A stretch of DNA of 64,000 nt, taken from Ilex aquifolium. Taxonomy: Eukaryota; Streptophyta; Magnoliopsida; Aquifoliales; Aquifoliaceae. Location: NCBI GenBank assembly GCA_951799425.1, contig OX637401.1, positions 31,483,780 to 31,547,779 on the forward strand, read 5' to 3'. Under the pieces are notes generated by a model that did no database searches, had not been told where the DNA came from, and saw only the letters and a program-made list of their open reading frames with translations. The position numbers and the translations under genes were made by a program. Positions 21,287 through 35,217 of the stretch are shown one piece after another (position 1 is the first letter of the stretch; the number at the start of each line of letters is the position of its first letter).

Positions 21287-21388
21287 GGATTGTCCTATTT
21301 TCACTGCTGTACGTTGGTGTAAAACTTGGTAATGGTGGTATTACGAGTATATCTTTGGTACCAAAAGCTTAATAGACTTTATCCATGT

Positions 21389-22503
21389 ACTAATTATTGC
21401 TTGTACTTGAAGGCACAAAATAATAAAAAAATGGTCAACAATAAATATATTTGTATTTATATCTAAAATCAAATCACAAACATAGAGAAAAGATAAATGA
21501 ATTTAAATATCAGTTGTAGTGGAGGTGAGAGGTGGTGGCGATAGTGGTGGTGGTAGGAAACGGTGATGGTTGTGGTGGGTGGTAATGACTGTGGGGGTGG
21601 TGGTAGTCGTGGATGGCAACAGTGATGGTAGTAGTGACAGTCATGGGTGACGATAGTGGTGGTGGTGGGTGTGAGTGTGAGTGTGAGTGTGGGTGGTGGT
21701 GAGCGGCGGTGATGGTTGTTGCTAGTCGTCGTGGTGGGGCGACGACGGTTGTGGTGGTGGTGGTAGGCGGACGACGGATGCTTCTGAGCGACAGTATGAT
21801 GGATGGTGGTGAATGGCGGTGGTGATAAGTGTGGTGGGAGTAGGTGACAGTGGGCGACGACAGTGGTGGCGGTAGGTGTGGTGGAGTTGGGTGATAGTGG
21901 TTATTGACGACGGGTGGTGGTGGGCAACAATATGAAGGTGGTGGGTGGCGACGATAGTCGTGAGATGATTGTGGTAGTGGTAATAAATATAAGAATGAGA
22001 TGACAATGATGGTGAGTGGTGGCCGTGACGATGGTGGTGGCGACGGCGGCGGCAGTGGGGTAATGTGGGGATAGCGGCGATGGTGGTGATAATGGTGGTG
22101 GTCGTGGGTTGGTGGGGGTTGGGGTGGTGGTGGGACGACAATGTTGGTGGTAGTAAGGATGGTGGTGGTGGGACGTTGACGGTGACGGTGGGTGTGGTGG
22201 TGGTGGCAGCGTCGACGGTGGTGGTAGGGTAGCGGCGGTGATGGTAGTGGCGATGGCGGTAGGGGTGGCGGTGGGGCGGAGGTGGTAGTGGTGGTGGTGG
22301 GGGAAGTGGGGGTGGGACGATTTCAAACACTACTTTTTTTGTTTAAAATAGTTATAAGAAATTATAAGTCCTTGAAGCACTTTTAAAAAATTAGCCGTCG
22401 GATTAATTTTAAAGTAAAATTTAAAAAGATCTCAACTGCGAAAAACAAAAGTTATTTTATTTATCTTTTGAAACTTGAATTGTATTGTACTTTATTATAT
22501 AAA
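21389..22503 (-). mobile_element. Helitron-like element copy C, inverted, with expanded GGT-rich core
   Basis: The left edge ACTAATTATTGC is the reverse complement of the 3' end of copy B, and the right edge matches the TATAATAAAGTA start. The core (about 21515-22320) is some 800 bp of GGT/GTGG-rich minisatellite, three to four times longer than in copies A and B. It lies just after the stop of the jacalin gene and separates it from a further jacalin fragment. Confidence 0.5.
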
Positions 22504-22607
22504 TTATTATTATTATTATCCCGTATGACTATTTCGTAAGTATGTGAATGTGCTGATGAGAGTTCCCTTGCAAGAGAACAGAGTATGATGAGTCACGCAC
22601 ACTGGAG

Positions 22608-22709
22608 GGAGATGAAGGTCATCGATTTGGTGGATTTCATGGCACTGCTGAGCATGCCCTAAACTCCATTGGAGTTTATGTCAAACCAGACACCTCCGGA
22701 CACCCCTAA
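22608..22709 (+). pseudogene. C-terminal jacalin fragment
   Basis: In frame: GDEGHRFGGFHGTAEHALNS, then IGVYVKPD and a stop at 22707. This is the last two strands of a jacalin domain, similar to the end of the 19864 gene, without any upstream exon. The sugar-binding Asp position is Asn. Confidence 0.75.
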
Positions 22710-22889
22710 CAATGTTGCGTGATATAAGATGTACTTTGCCAGTTTACTGATTATATGTTTTTGATGTATTATATGAGTGCTTTGAAACGAAGTACTATTG
22801 TTGTTGGGTTGTCACCTAGTTTATTGGGTGACTGTTATAATCCACTGTTATACACTCTCTAACTATCATGATATACTTACAAATCACGC

Positions 22890-23140
22890 TTATGTTGTTC
22901 CGGGCACCCTTCCCTGTGCAAGTACATCTCTTCATCTTCTCTTTCCATCTCGTTCCCCACACCAACCCTTCACCCCAAGACCCAACTCCCCACACCTAAT
23001 CTGCACCCCAGCACAGCGGTGGGGTTTGGTTCTGGTGGTTGTGGGGAGTGATGGGATGTTGGGGTTTGGGGAGGGCTGGTTTGGTGCCGGGGTGGAATGC
23101 GATGGGAAAAGAGAAGTTCCGGATAACATCTATAAAACCC
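22890..23140. repeat. Putative fold-back repeat
   Basis: The left part (TTGTTCCGG ... CTTCTCTTTCCATC ... CCCAACTCCCCACA) is mirrored as an imperfect inverted repeat by the right part (TGTGGGGAG ... GATGGGAAAAGAGAAG ... CCGGATAACA). It resembles a degenerate hairpin transposon. No protein recognised. Confidence 0.35.
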
Positions 23141-24078
23141 GACTGGTCAACTAACAAAGAAAATGACTACAAGTTCACCATACACCTTACGTGGTTTCGA
23201 TATATGGTAACCTTGAGGCGCGGGGTATAATAAGTGTAAACTTCAAGGAGAGTTTTGAGTAAATAAATTACCCCATCAATAAGCCATCCCTCTCCTTTTG
23301 AGCACTTTGGGATTTACCTGTGACAATAAGCATGTATGCGTTTGCCATTCTCACTAGAAACATGAATGAAAAATTACATTAGCGGCAACAGATTTCATGA
23401 CTAACATTATCGTGGGTGGTAATTGTGTTGGGGATGGGGGATCAACAACCCACAAAGATTCAGTTCCAACATATAACAAACACAAGTCTCCTAGGTACCA
23501 TAATGATGCAAGATACAACTGTTAGTAAGAGGTCACTGCCACAAAATAAGACTAAAATAGCTACAGCATCAATCAAGCTTATATGTTCCCTGACAATACT
23601 AACAGCAAGAGAAAATTGTACTAAACAAATTTAGAAAATGAGGTACAACAGAAGCCCAACGCCCAACTAGCAGTCTCGATTATGACAGTAGCCCGTAAAA
23701 ACTGCCTCCTGAAATAAGAAGGCAAGCTAAGAACTTATTAAGTTATGATTTATAAAAGGATCAGAGTGGCCAGCCAAAACCTGTGGTGGGTAAAGGGAAA
23801 TTTATAAAATCCTTCTAACTTATAAACTTTCACCAAGAATATACTAGCACAGTTAACCTTATTCCAAGCAGAAGAAGAAATTAAAAAATGTTCAAATTCA
23901 ACTCTATCTTCAACATCCAGAAGAAATAATTTATCTGAACAGCACTTTTTATCTCGTTTTGCTATCCACAATAGACAGCCTAGTGCTAATCCATTCAACC
24001 TGTTCTGAGTCAAACCTGAAACCACAATTCCGTTACCACTTCGGCTGAGGTATGAGATGCACCTGCATTCTCTCGGAC
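23141..24078. other. Spacer and 3' flank of the FIP1-like gene
   Basis: No gene recognised. The part right of 23640 is downstream of the FIP1 stop codon and presumably contains its 3' UTR and poly(A) site. Similarity to the 1.6 kb duplicate begins at 23937. Confidence 0.4.
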
Positions 24079-27000
24079 CTAACTTCCACCCCATCTCCTC
24101 TTCCGCATTGGCCTTTGTTGTTGCTTATTCTGAGCTGTTTCCACAACTGAATCAACTGGAGGGTTGACAACCCTGTCTGCATCATTTCTTAGAGTAATGG
24201 GCTCCTTAAACCGTTCTCTTCGTTTTTCCATCTTTGCTATCACCTCAAGAATCCGAGGGTTATTTTTCTCAACAACCGCATATCCATTTTTTGCTTTTCC
24301 ACCATTCAACTTCTTCACATCACTGATTTGTCCCACATCAGCAGATGCACATATCTTTTTCACTGGGTTCACATTTATTGCTTCGGTTATTATCTGACCT
24401 TCCTCAATATCCAAAGCTTCAGTGTGCTGCGTTACAGGGAACTTGTCAAGCCATTTGTTGCCATTCTGGTTGGTTTCAACTTTGGAGTCGTCCAATTGGG
24501 CTACCTTCTCCACATGAGATTCGTTGAAACCCTTGCAGGTTTTCTGCTTGACATCAATAATCCGGTCCATGTTTTCATGTCTATCATTGTACATTACACT
24601 TCCAGCTTTGAAGCATCTTCCAGAGGACTGCAGGGTGTATTGCCATGAGAAAATGTCACACAATTGAATGTTCTACAGTCTAAGAAAGACATTTAAGCTT
24701 ACTGAGAAGAAATGGATAAGCTTAAGCAAGATGAAAAAGTTGTTACTGCAAAGAATTATAAATACACAACCAAAAAGGATTAGTCAACCATTCAAAAATA
24801 AGTAAGGTGAAACTCGAATTATCTTCGACTAAGCAGGTCATCCAAAATACAGAATGTATGACAGAGAGAAACATATAATACCCGGAATTAAAAATATTAA
24901 CATCTAGTGTTCCGCGATCTTGGTACTTGCAAGTGCCTAAATTTACTTCATGTAAAGATAAAAAAAAATAAGAGTATTAATAGGATGATACTGTAAATAT
25001 AAAGGAAAAACAACTGATGCTTCATTGCATCCTTGCATTCATTTGATCAAGTAGCACAAAATGATACCTAGACCAACACTCGGCCACACAATGGCCACGT
25101 AGGCATGACCAAGTTACGATTGTGAAGCTCAAACATGAGATGTCAAATTGCTTAACCTTTAGATCATATCAAAGGCTAAGTCAAATTGCTTTCCCTCTAG
25201 ACATTTTATCGAAGGCCAAAGAAAGATAGAGTATTGGCCCCGTCGCCAAGATAAATAATCAACAAGATAATCACAAGTTTTCCTATACCATCCTATGGAT
25301 GGAATGGATAATCACAAGTCCAATTACTGATGCAGGAACAACACCTCCTTTGGATGAGATGGATAATCATTCTACCTTAATAAAACTGGTTTATCTCCAT
25401 CCGATCCCTGAGCTGACAAACAATAAACAGGAAGCTGAAACCACAAATAACAGATGATCACTTCTATAGTCGAGCTCAAACACGACAAAAATAGTTCTTC
25501 AATCTTTATGTTCAAACAATTACATTAATTGCACTTCATGTGATGACCAGCAATCAACTCAAATCCCTGACCTGTGACTTTCCAATTGACATTCAAAGCC
25601 AGCAATGTATGAGGAGGGCCAGTCCCTGGGCCAAGATGACATCCCCCCCCCCCCCCCCTCCACCCCCAAAAAAAGAAAAAAAAATTCCTCTCCCTGCATA
25701 CTACAAAGCTTTCTAGTATTGTCGTCATTCATATACATATAGTCAATCCTGCCAAATTAAATGGTAAACCTATTTTTCATCCACCAAAGATAACCTGGAA
25801 AACAAACTATGATGTTGGAGGGAAACAGAGCTTTGAACCTCATCATGCAGAGAGCTAATCAGAAATTCCGAAAATGCAAAACACAAAAATTCCTAATGGC
25901 ATACCACAATTTTATAGCACATGAAAAAATGAAGTCCATAGATGCCAAAAATGGGTAAAGAAAATAGCAGTTATTCCACGAGCAACAAAGGATCCTACCG
26001 CTGACTTACTACACGAACAAAATGAAAGCAGTTCAATAAAAAGGGAAATCAACCCGAAGAGAAATAAGTGGAAATAACATTTGTGAGGATTGAGGTTTGC
26101 TTGTCATTCATTCACAAGGTGAAGAACAATTACATGGTCAATTCACATCATAATAGGCTTCCACAAGTGCAGAAAATCAGTGCATTCCAATCTACAATAT
26201 CTAAAATATTGTCTCTGATTAAATAAAAAGAAATCCACCTTGCATCTAAAACTAGCACATCGTACCCTGATTCAATCTAGGAAATCTGTATCCCAAAAAA
26301 CCAAATTTTGAAGTAAGCCACCTACTGCTTAGATACAGAAGTTCCATTCCATGTATCGCGGCCATCTATATTTGAGATAAAACCGTACTGAACAAGATAA
26401 TTTTTGTTTTGTTTTGCACATTTGGTGAATGGTGACATGTTGAGATCCAAAATTTTGGTAGCAAAGAAAAAAACTGAAATCAGCTGAAATTGACCAATCA
26501 CATTAAAAATGTTTAGCCAATACTAAACAAAAAAATTGTTTCACAGAAAAAAAAAACAAAAAGATTTGTTGTATGCAACACGGGAAAAGATAATAATTTC
26601 CAGGTAAATAATAGGAAGCACCACCCAGTGATTTCAGCAGTCCTCAATGAGAATACGACCTAAAGGTCTAGAAGCCTACGTTCAGGTAAAAAAGGCCTAA
26701 AAATGTCCATTTATATACTACCAAAAAAATCCATGAGTCTTTCCACAAACCAGTGAAGTTAAGGATCAATCCATCTTTCTATAAACCACATTACTAGCTG
26801 ACTCTCACTAGTTGGGACAAGGTTTTGCGGAGTTGAGTGTAAACCATTCGAACATTTAAGCTTTCAAATACTCTAATATGAAAATATATTTCATTCTAGG
26901 GCTCGACATATTTCAAAGGCTAAAGCCATCAAATAAAATCTAACAACGTTCGCTCACAACATAGAAGCCCAAAGTTGCAGGCACAAATAGGTGATAGCCT

Positions 27001-30000
27001 ATTACGTAGCTTTCTTAATTCTACCGGCATGAGAGCACGTGTTACCAGGTTTCTAGATCATTTATCAACTTTCAAAAATACCAGTTGATTGTGTTATTTT
27101 GGTTGTAGAAAGAACAGATAATGTTGATGGTGCTTGTGTTATTTTGATTGTTCATGGTAATGTCAATACGCAAAATATCCACAACATGAGATGAATGAAA
27201 GGTGAGTAACTGGCCCACTTCAAAGAAAGAGGCATCCAAAATGCATATAAAAGGAAAATAGTTAGGATAAATATTGATTGTCCTTGTTAAAAAACACATA
27301 ACTCCTATGACAAAAAATCTCATGAAAAACTTCTGATATTGCTTGTCTAAACGCAGTATCTTCCTTCTCAGATCACCAAAAAAATAGAAAACATGGGGAA
27401 AAAAAGAACAGAAGAAGACACAGCTTCATGTTGGGTGATATGAAAAGCTTTAAATCAGAAGAAAAACATACAATCACAAGGATATTGACAAACTATCAAG
27501 TACAACATAAAGCATCTTCACTGCCACAAGGTTAGATCCAAGAATATTCAAAGAGAACACAAAAGAAGGACGAAACAAAAGTATTTGTTAGAAATTAATC
27601 AAACAGATGTCAATTTCATATTTGTTTCGACAATGACTCAGAGGTATTGTCCTCGTGCACCATATATGTAGCTACCTATAATTTCATATTTGTTTCGACA
27701 ATGACTCAGAAGTATTGTCCTCGTGCACCATATATGTAGCTACCTATATACTAACATTTTATTCCCATGAAATGGATTTTAAGTTTTCATATATTCCTTG
27801 TCATTGTTGTGGTTTATTTCATTCGCCATGTACATGTAGCCCTGTGTTTCCGATGATTATTATTTTCTTTCCTATATAACAGAATAAAATGTCATACAAT
27901 ATCCAACTGATAACAATACATTAACTAACATAAAGAAGGGAAAATATTAGTATTCTTACTATAATTACTACTATTTTATTATTAAATAATACTCTCTGCA
28001 TGCTTATGGTGGTGAGTCTGTGATGCAGTCCCTCCTGGCCTGTAAGGCCATTGTTGAAACTCAAACACTTAAAGACAATGTACAATGGAAAACTTCACAA
28101 GATTACTTACATGAAACTTTTGAATAGCCAATAGGATATTTAAAAAGCCCTAGAAGAAACATGCAATGAGATGCCAATAACAAAAGCAAAGAAACTCGCC
28201 CAACATATGTGGAGCACTCATGAATACATTCACAGTGATACAAGGTTTTGACCTCGGTTTCCCCAATTTTACCTTTTCTTCCCTAACAACCAAGTGTGAG
28301 TCAACTGAAACCCCGAACCTCGGGAGTGTCTTCTCATGATTTCCTCTTCCAATAATATTAGAACGTCTACCAAATCGAATACCACTATTTCCTTCCCTTA
28401 TTGGTTGGTATCTAGTCCGCTCCACTCGTCTGTTATCTATTAATTTCCTGGCATGATCAGAGCCATGTTTAGTGTCAAGGTGTTCATGGGTTGAAGTCCT
28501 TTTGAAAGAAAATGATACCCCTTCAGGACCGAATTTACCATTCCGATGCCTGGAGATGTATTCATCTTCAGCCCAATGTCTTACTTCAGAATGCCAATAG
28601 TGTCCACTTCTTCGAAGATGAACCTGATTATCAGGATTATTGAAACTTTCTTCAATGTCAAAAGCATCAGCATAACTACCAAACCAACTACTGTCACTAC
28701 CTTCTCTCCTATCTCTCCCATGTATCCCATCTCTTTCATACACATCATTTCTTGGAGACAGGGTACCATGCCACCTTTTGCCATTGGCAATATGAGCTTC
28801 TTCATAAGAACAAGAGGCCAAAGATTGATGATCCGTGCATCTCCAGTACTCATCCTCCTCACTCATTGACCATAAATTATCCAGCCCGATAGAAGAGTTG
28901 TCATATCTCCTCCTACTTCTTTTAGGGCTTTCAACTTCCCTTCTGGTATGTGGTAAACCTCTTTCATACTTATGCTCTGAATAATCTCTTTCCCTGTGAG
29001 TATACGGAACTGATCCTATATATTCTTCTTGCATGAAATCATCGTTATATTCACAATCAAGAATAAAATCATCATTTCTCATTGTCTTTCTAAACTGCGG
29101 TTCATCTCCTTTCCTTTGCCATCGAGTACCTCTTTCATTCTTCAAGTGGAAGGCATTCTTTGGACTCCACCATCTAGACTTGCAAGAGGGAGGGTCCATG
29201 TCCTCAACAGGCAGTCCCCTTTCATGATGATACGAATCCCTTTTCAACATTTCATCATCCTCCCTCGATATTCTTTGTTCAAAAAGATATTCCCCTCTAT
29301 CGAAATTTCTACTGGGATCTCGATCTGCCTCATATCCAAAGCGCTGATGGCCTTTCCAGTGAGGATTTCTTGTGTAAACAGCCCCAGCCTGATAGTCAGA
29401 AAACTGTTCACCACAATAACTGAAGGATAGTTCTGATTCCTTACAAGATGAGATATCTTTCCCATCAAAAGAATCAAAACGATGTAGCCTTTTGTTCTGC
29501 CTGCTATCGTCAACCCATCCTTCAGTCTCGGAAAATGGCGAGGCATCATCATCAGGGTGGTTCTTGCATCCAGACAGACCGTGGCATCTCCTACTGCGAT
29601 GCCTCACATTCTCTTGAATGGACCTCCTATTTCTTGTACTATATCTACAATTACCAGCTTCTGCTTTGAGACTCTGGCTTTTTGAGTCTTTTGACTGATA
29701 GTAGTCGGATGCAACGGACTCCCGAATCTCAGAGACCGAATTTGATAATTGCCTTCTAACATGATTATGAGCTTTTCCTGGGTCAATAAAAGTACCACTT
29801 CTGAATGATTCACTATGACTGCCAGAACAAGAAGAACTGGGGCTATGTGGACTATGTTCACCATTAGAAAATTGTGTTCCCGAAATAGATGGAACAGTAT
29901 TGCATTTTTTCCTGCCCACCCTTTTGTTTGTGTTATTTGAAGTTTCCATTGTTTCAGCAGTTGCTTCTGATTCGCATATGGCCACCTCCAGATGGCTATG

Positions 30001-33000
30001 CCCATCATCAGAGATCTGAACACGTTCATGATTATCTGAATCCTTGCACATAGAGTTAGATGGCCTTGCTTGTTGGGGACCCCTAAACACATCAAAAGAT
30101 TATATATTAGTGGCAACGAATAAAATGTAAAACAAAATGTGGGAATAAAGTTAGTTACTCAAATTGTCTTGTTCCATTTATTCACATTCCGAAACAGGAC
30201 ACTAACCACAAAAAAGAGAAAAGGCCATTTTGCTGGTATTGGTATTCAACCAAACCACTTTGGCTTGGCACAGAAGACAAGTATTGAAACTATGAGAGGA
30301 CCAAAGAGAAAATTCTATAAAATCAGTCAAATACACATGAATCATAGCCCACCCCAAATCTTCAAAAGGAACTTCTAATTTAAACATCATTTAAGGGATA
30401 CTGCAAGTATTATAATCTTTTTGATAAGCAAAACATTAATGAGTAATGATGCACACCAAAACCTAGCCCATACCCTAATCCACGACCATATACAGCAGAT
30501 GCAGACTTCCTGGATCGACTTCAGAAAAAAAGACACAAACACCAAATCTATTTGTTAATATGCAAAGAAGCATGATCAAACAGTGCCAGTACAGCTTTTG
30601 GTTAAGATATAGATGAAGTATAACTACCCATCGGCACAAATTTGTTGAAGAAGACAGTAACTACATATGATGCCTTATAAATATGAACAACCATTGAGCC
30701 TTTCTATCAAAAGCTTAAGTGTGCTTTATTAAATTATTCAAAGACATCCAAGTTCTGATGAGCCACTAGCATGCATGTCAAATCTGGAAGGCTATAAATC
30801 AACGGCAAAAACATCAGTAGCATTACAGCAATGCAGCAGAGCAAAATTAAAATTACTTCATTGATAGATGCAATATATGAAGTTGTCAATTGTAGTGACG
30901 CACTGAACTCAGCTGCCAACACTTTACATGACATGTGATGTCACTCCCAATAAATTTGGAAGTATTTACATCTGCAAGAGGTAGATGCATTCATAGCATA
31001 TTCAGGTGACAACATTATGAACAACTATTACCAAGGTGCTTCCACTCTCTAACAAACACAGACAATGAATATAACCAAACCAGACAGAGCCTTGTCCCAA
31101 TTAGCTATACACTGTGAAGCACCCTTAAGTCTCAACATAACGAAACCTATACTCCAGGGTATGACCCTGCCAAACATCAAAAAATAAGAATTAAGACAAT
31201 ACTGGACTATAGAGCATGTGGATCATACCTTTTAGGAACTGATGTACTCAAACCTTCACCATTCCCTTCAAGATATTCTCCAGGGTCGTCATCTTCACTG
31301 GCACTATTAACGCACAGAATATCTCCTTCTTCATCCACATCAAAATCTCCAGTTTCCGATGCTTGATGTTCGGATTTATTTACACATCCTAATCCCTCCC
31401 TGGCTGAACCAGAGGAGTCCTCCTTCGTATCCTGCACTCTAATCTGCTCCAAACCAGGTCATAAGCAGTAAACCAGGAGAAATAAATGACACAAAAGCTA
31501 TAATAAAAAACAAAGCAATAGCACACCTGAATGACGACATCTGAGTCCCGATCAAGGGAACGCATTACATCCATGGATGGTTGTCGCTCACTGCTGCGTT
31601 CTTCTACTTGAATAGCTCTACCCTTTGGCTGAAACATTCACCACGAGATTACAATATTACCACTCCCGACTACCTATTTCTAGTTTTTTACTTGTGAATC
31701 TTAAGTTCTAACTTATATATTATACATGCTGGAAAAAAACACACTGCTTAAGGCATACCATTTCCAATTGCATCTCTTTTCTACAAGAAACTCTTGAAGG
31801 ATGAGAAACTATTCTATACTTTCTCAAATTTCACAGATACAGCCTTCTGAGCAACCTTCCCATGCTCAAATGCAGCTTTATATTCATATTTTATGAACAA
31901 AATAGATTTACAACTATTTATTGCTTGAACAAGAAAAATATTCTGCTGTAGTTCCAGATATATTCACCTTATTAGGTTGGGAATATTCAGTGGGATGAAT
32001 CCTTTTTGGCCTATTTGTGTCTTGTCGATGTTGATCCTGTCACATGATCTCAAGATTAGGTTTCTGTCCATAGAGGTTAACACGAATAATATCACACTGC
32101 ATGAGGAAAAGTGGAAAATATAACCCCCACAGCACGTAGACTACGAGGGATCTATTGGACAGGCTTGGGAAATTTACCAAAAGGTAAATAGTTTGGAAAC
32201 ATAAATGCCAGTAATTATATTTACCAGGCGGTTGCAATAATGTTTCCAACTATCTTCATCAAAACCAAAATTGAAAAAATCTTTTAAATCCACACCAGGA
32301 TGTCTCCAAGGCTTCCGCTCTAATGCATCAATATTAACATCAAGTATAGTCCTGTAAGAAATATGAAATGGATACCTTTGATCAAGAACATGAAAATAAA
32401 AGTGCAAGGACATAAAAGAAGCTCAAAAGCATATTTAAAAAAGTGACCCTTCGGCAAATATTCTTAAAACAATGCCAAAGATGGGCTTCATAACAACAAT
32501 AGAGCTCACATGTCTCATGCTGAGTATCTTAAATGGCTGATTGATAGTCATTATCTTTTGCGATGTGCAGAATAAAATCATGTTATATAATGCAAATACA
32601 CCTCAAAACCAACCTAGTTTGTGCACAAAAAAGAGTGAAACCAATTATATTTACCTGCACCGAGGAAGTGAGAAATTCTTGTGTCCGCTTTGAGCTGCTA
32701 CAAAGCTTGAGGCCATGCGTTGATTGCACCCATTATCATCCCATTCACCTCTACACAATGTGGAAGAGTATGAAGCTACTCCCACAGCTTCACTACCTTT
32801 CGAATTATTTGGAAATGCTGCTGGTTGAGGTCTCTTGTACTGCACAAGAGTGTTCAGAAACTAATCACACACAAGCCGCAACAACATCAAAATCCTAGCT
32901 CAATTAAGATAACATAATTACAAAATAAAGGGAGGAAGGCTCCCGCTGCTGTGGGGTAGGGGGTCAGATGTACCCACTTACCCCCACATGTGGAGAAATA

Positions 33001-34115
33001 ACTAATTCATCATCATGTTCTATGCTACAATTCTATCATCTCAAATAAATCAGTCCATGAGACATCAAACAAGGCTAACTTTGGAATTGAGCAAGCAAAT
33101 GTTTTGCAAGAATTTCAATCTCTTTATTAGTAGTAACTTGTTGGAAAAGCAAGTAATAATGTAGCACACTTTAGGGTTCTTAAAATTAAAGGCTCCACCA
33201 CAATAGACACATATTGTGAAGTTAAATAAATTGTTCAAATTCCACAGAAAATATTTGCAACCTCTTAACATTTATTACTTTACTGAAATATACGGAGAGG
33301 ATTCCCATACCTACCACTACATCAGTTTAAAGCCTAATAAACACTGAGCTTCTAAAACCAACACAAATGACAATAACATAGTTCTATGATGCAAAGAATC
33401 AATTCAGGCCTCTTTTGATTGCACGGGGTATCTAGCAGATTCGAACCATTCCTGACCTCACATAACTGCTTCCCACTAAAAATACAAATTTTACATCAAC
33501 AAACCCTTAGTGACTTTCAGAAACATATTGCGCACTATCATTCAACTATACCTTGTATTGTGAGTACTGCAAATGATAACCGCCTTTACCTCCATTCTCT
33601 CTCTCGATATCATTCCAACCTTTCTCTAATCCATCACCAACCAGCGACTGATCACTCCATTTTCGATGCTTCCCCAAACCACTCCCTTCTACACCTATTC
33701 CAGAGCCACCATGTCCCTCTTCCTCCCCTTCTTCCTCAAACCCTCCGTTACTCAATCTCACATCATTCCGCATCCCCACAAACCCTGGCTCAGCATCACC
33801 ACCACCTTCATCATCATCATTCAACACTATATTCAATTCATCCTCACTGTCGCTCCCATTATTATCGGTAAATTCCTCGACTGCATTTGCCTCCGAATTC
33901 GAAATCGTCGTCACTACATTCATATCATCACCGATCAAATCAACTCCTCTTGATTCCTGATTGAAAACTTTGTCTCCATTGTCATCGTTACTGGGGTTAA
34001 TTTCGCTCTTTTCTATGTGTAAATTTGTGATGTTTGGAATCGAATTGATGGCCGAAGTAGCTCGGACCTCGACGTCGGCGTACAAATCGCCGAAATCATC
34101 ATCCAGGTCTTCCAT
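24079..34115 (-). CDS. FIP1: FIP1-like pre-mRNA polyadenylation factor (plant FIP1 type)
   Basis: Exons, 5' to 3': 34115-33552, 32839-32655, 32351-32225, 32036-31968, 31628-31527, 31443-31229, 30082-~28234, 24627-24079. All junctions are GT-AG and in phase; together about 1,219 aa, close to the long Arabidopsis FIP1 homologue (about 1.2 kaa from memory). It starts MEDLDDDFGDLYADV. Exon 3 holds the FIP1 core PGVDLKDFFNFGFDEDSWKH, exon 5 GRAIQVEE and DSDVVIQ. Exon 7 is a huge Arg/Ser/Asp/Glu-rich region, and the last exon has RILEVIAKMEKRRERFKEPI and ends RKRRWGGS. FIP1 links poly(A) polymerase to CPSF in the nucleus. The donor of exon 7 is uncertain (28234 or 28228; both keep the phase), and the intron after it is about 3.6 kb. 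The terminal exon plus intron flank is duplicated at 1625-3368. Confidence 0.9.
27612..27747. repeat. 68-bp tandem duplication in the last FIP1 intron
   Basis: Two adjacent copies starting 'aatttcatatttgtttcg', differing at one base by eye. A recent local duplication with no apparent effect on splicing. Confidence 0.85.
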
Positions 34116-34153
34116 TTGAGAGAATGAAACCTGAGACAGAGAAAATCGTGGAG

Positions 34154-34223
34154 CTAGGGTTTTAATTTTTCAATTGCCATTTGGTGGAAACCACGCAAAA
34201 CCCTAGACAATCTTAAACCCTAG
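34154..34223 (-). promoter_or_regulatory. Three telo-box-like motifs upstream of the FIP1 start
   Basis: ctagggttt at 34154-34162, aaaaccctag at 34197-34206 and aaaccctag at 34215-34223, within 110 bp of the ATG. AAACCCTA motifs are frequent in promoters and leaders of plant housekeeping genes. No clear TATA box is seen. Confidence 0.5.
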
Positions 34224-34800
34224 CCCAGTACAATATTACATAGCCATTTCTATGCAGGTTGGAGCTCGTGACCTCATCTTCACTAGGGTTATATACGGAC
34301 GGTATCCCCTCATGTGGATTATATAATTTGAATAGGAAAAATCTCACTTTATACGCCGGAAGATATAAACTTTTTCACTTTGTAGCTTCAAGTATGAGAT
34401 TTCTCATATTATACCCTAATGTATTAAAAGTATTGTAATATGACAATTTCATTACCTTATGCTGCTTATTCCGTCAAAATTTACCCCACTGACATTGGTA
34501 GAATGAGTAATAGAAACTAACAGAAGAATGATATTATAATATTTTTAATATGCAAAAACTTATCTTTAAAGGTATAAAATAAGAATTCTTAATCTTTTAG
34601 GGTATTAGGTGAAATTCGCCTATTTGAATAAAATACTAGAGTAACACGTGCCTTCGGGTATGGTGAAATGTGAATAGTTTTGAGAAGGATGTTAATGGTC
34701 GCTGGATAAGTCTATTTGAGACCGTCGGATTAACTTATTAAAATTTGTTCTATTTTATATTATAAATTGACCGGCCTGATATTTTTTAGTTTGTGCAAAC
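34224..34800. other. Intergenic, no gene recognised
   Basis: AT-rich spacer upstream of the FIP1-like gene. It contains no recognisable coding sequence. Confidence 0.4.
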
Positions 34801-35161
34801 TAGGGCCATGTTTGGTTAGCTTTCCGGAAACTGTTTTTTGTTCTCAAAATTTAAAAAACACTCAAAACCTGTTTGTTTAGCATTTTTGTTCTCAAAATTT
34901 TGAGAAAAAATGAGATTTGAGTCAAAGAAACAGAAAACAAGTTTAGCTTGTTTTCGGAGTTTTCTTTGAAAATTTTGAAAATAAAGAGAACAATTTTGGA
35001 ATTTAATGAGGTCTGCCCTTCGAGTCTCCTTAGCAGCAAATTTCTTTCCTTTTTTTTTTTACTTCTTCCTCTCTCTCATAATATACAATATATATATATA
35101 TATATAATAGATATTATAATATAATATATAAATATTATATTATATAATATTATTAAAATTC

Positions 35162-35217
<56 letters not shown>

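Noticed and set aside
21722-22330. 202-codon His/Pro/Thr-rich frame on the minus strand
   Set aside because: By-product of the expanded GGT minisatellite in Helitron-like copy C; composition only, no domain.
23416-23634. Frame with TKIQFQHITN, vaguely like a jacalin strand
   Set aside because: Only a few residues agree and the flanks do not; chance similarity cannot be excluded.
30450-30530. Possible extra FIP1 exon (reads SRKSASAVYGRGLGYG in reverse)
   Set aside because: It has an AG before it and a GT after it, but its length (56 or 62) would shift the frame between exons 6 and 7, which join in phase without it.
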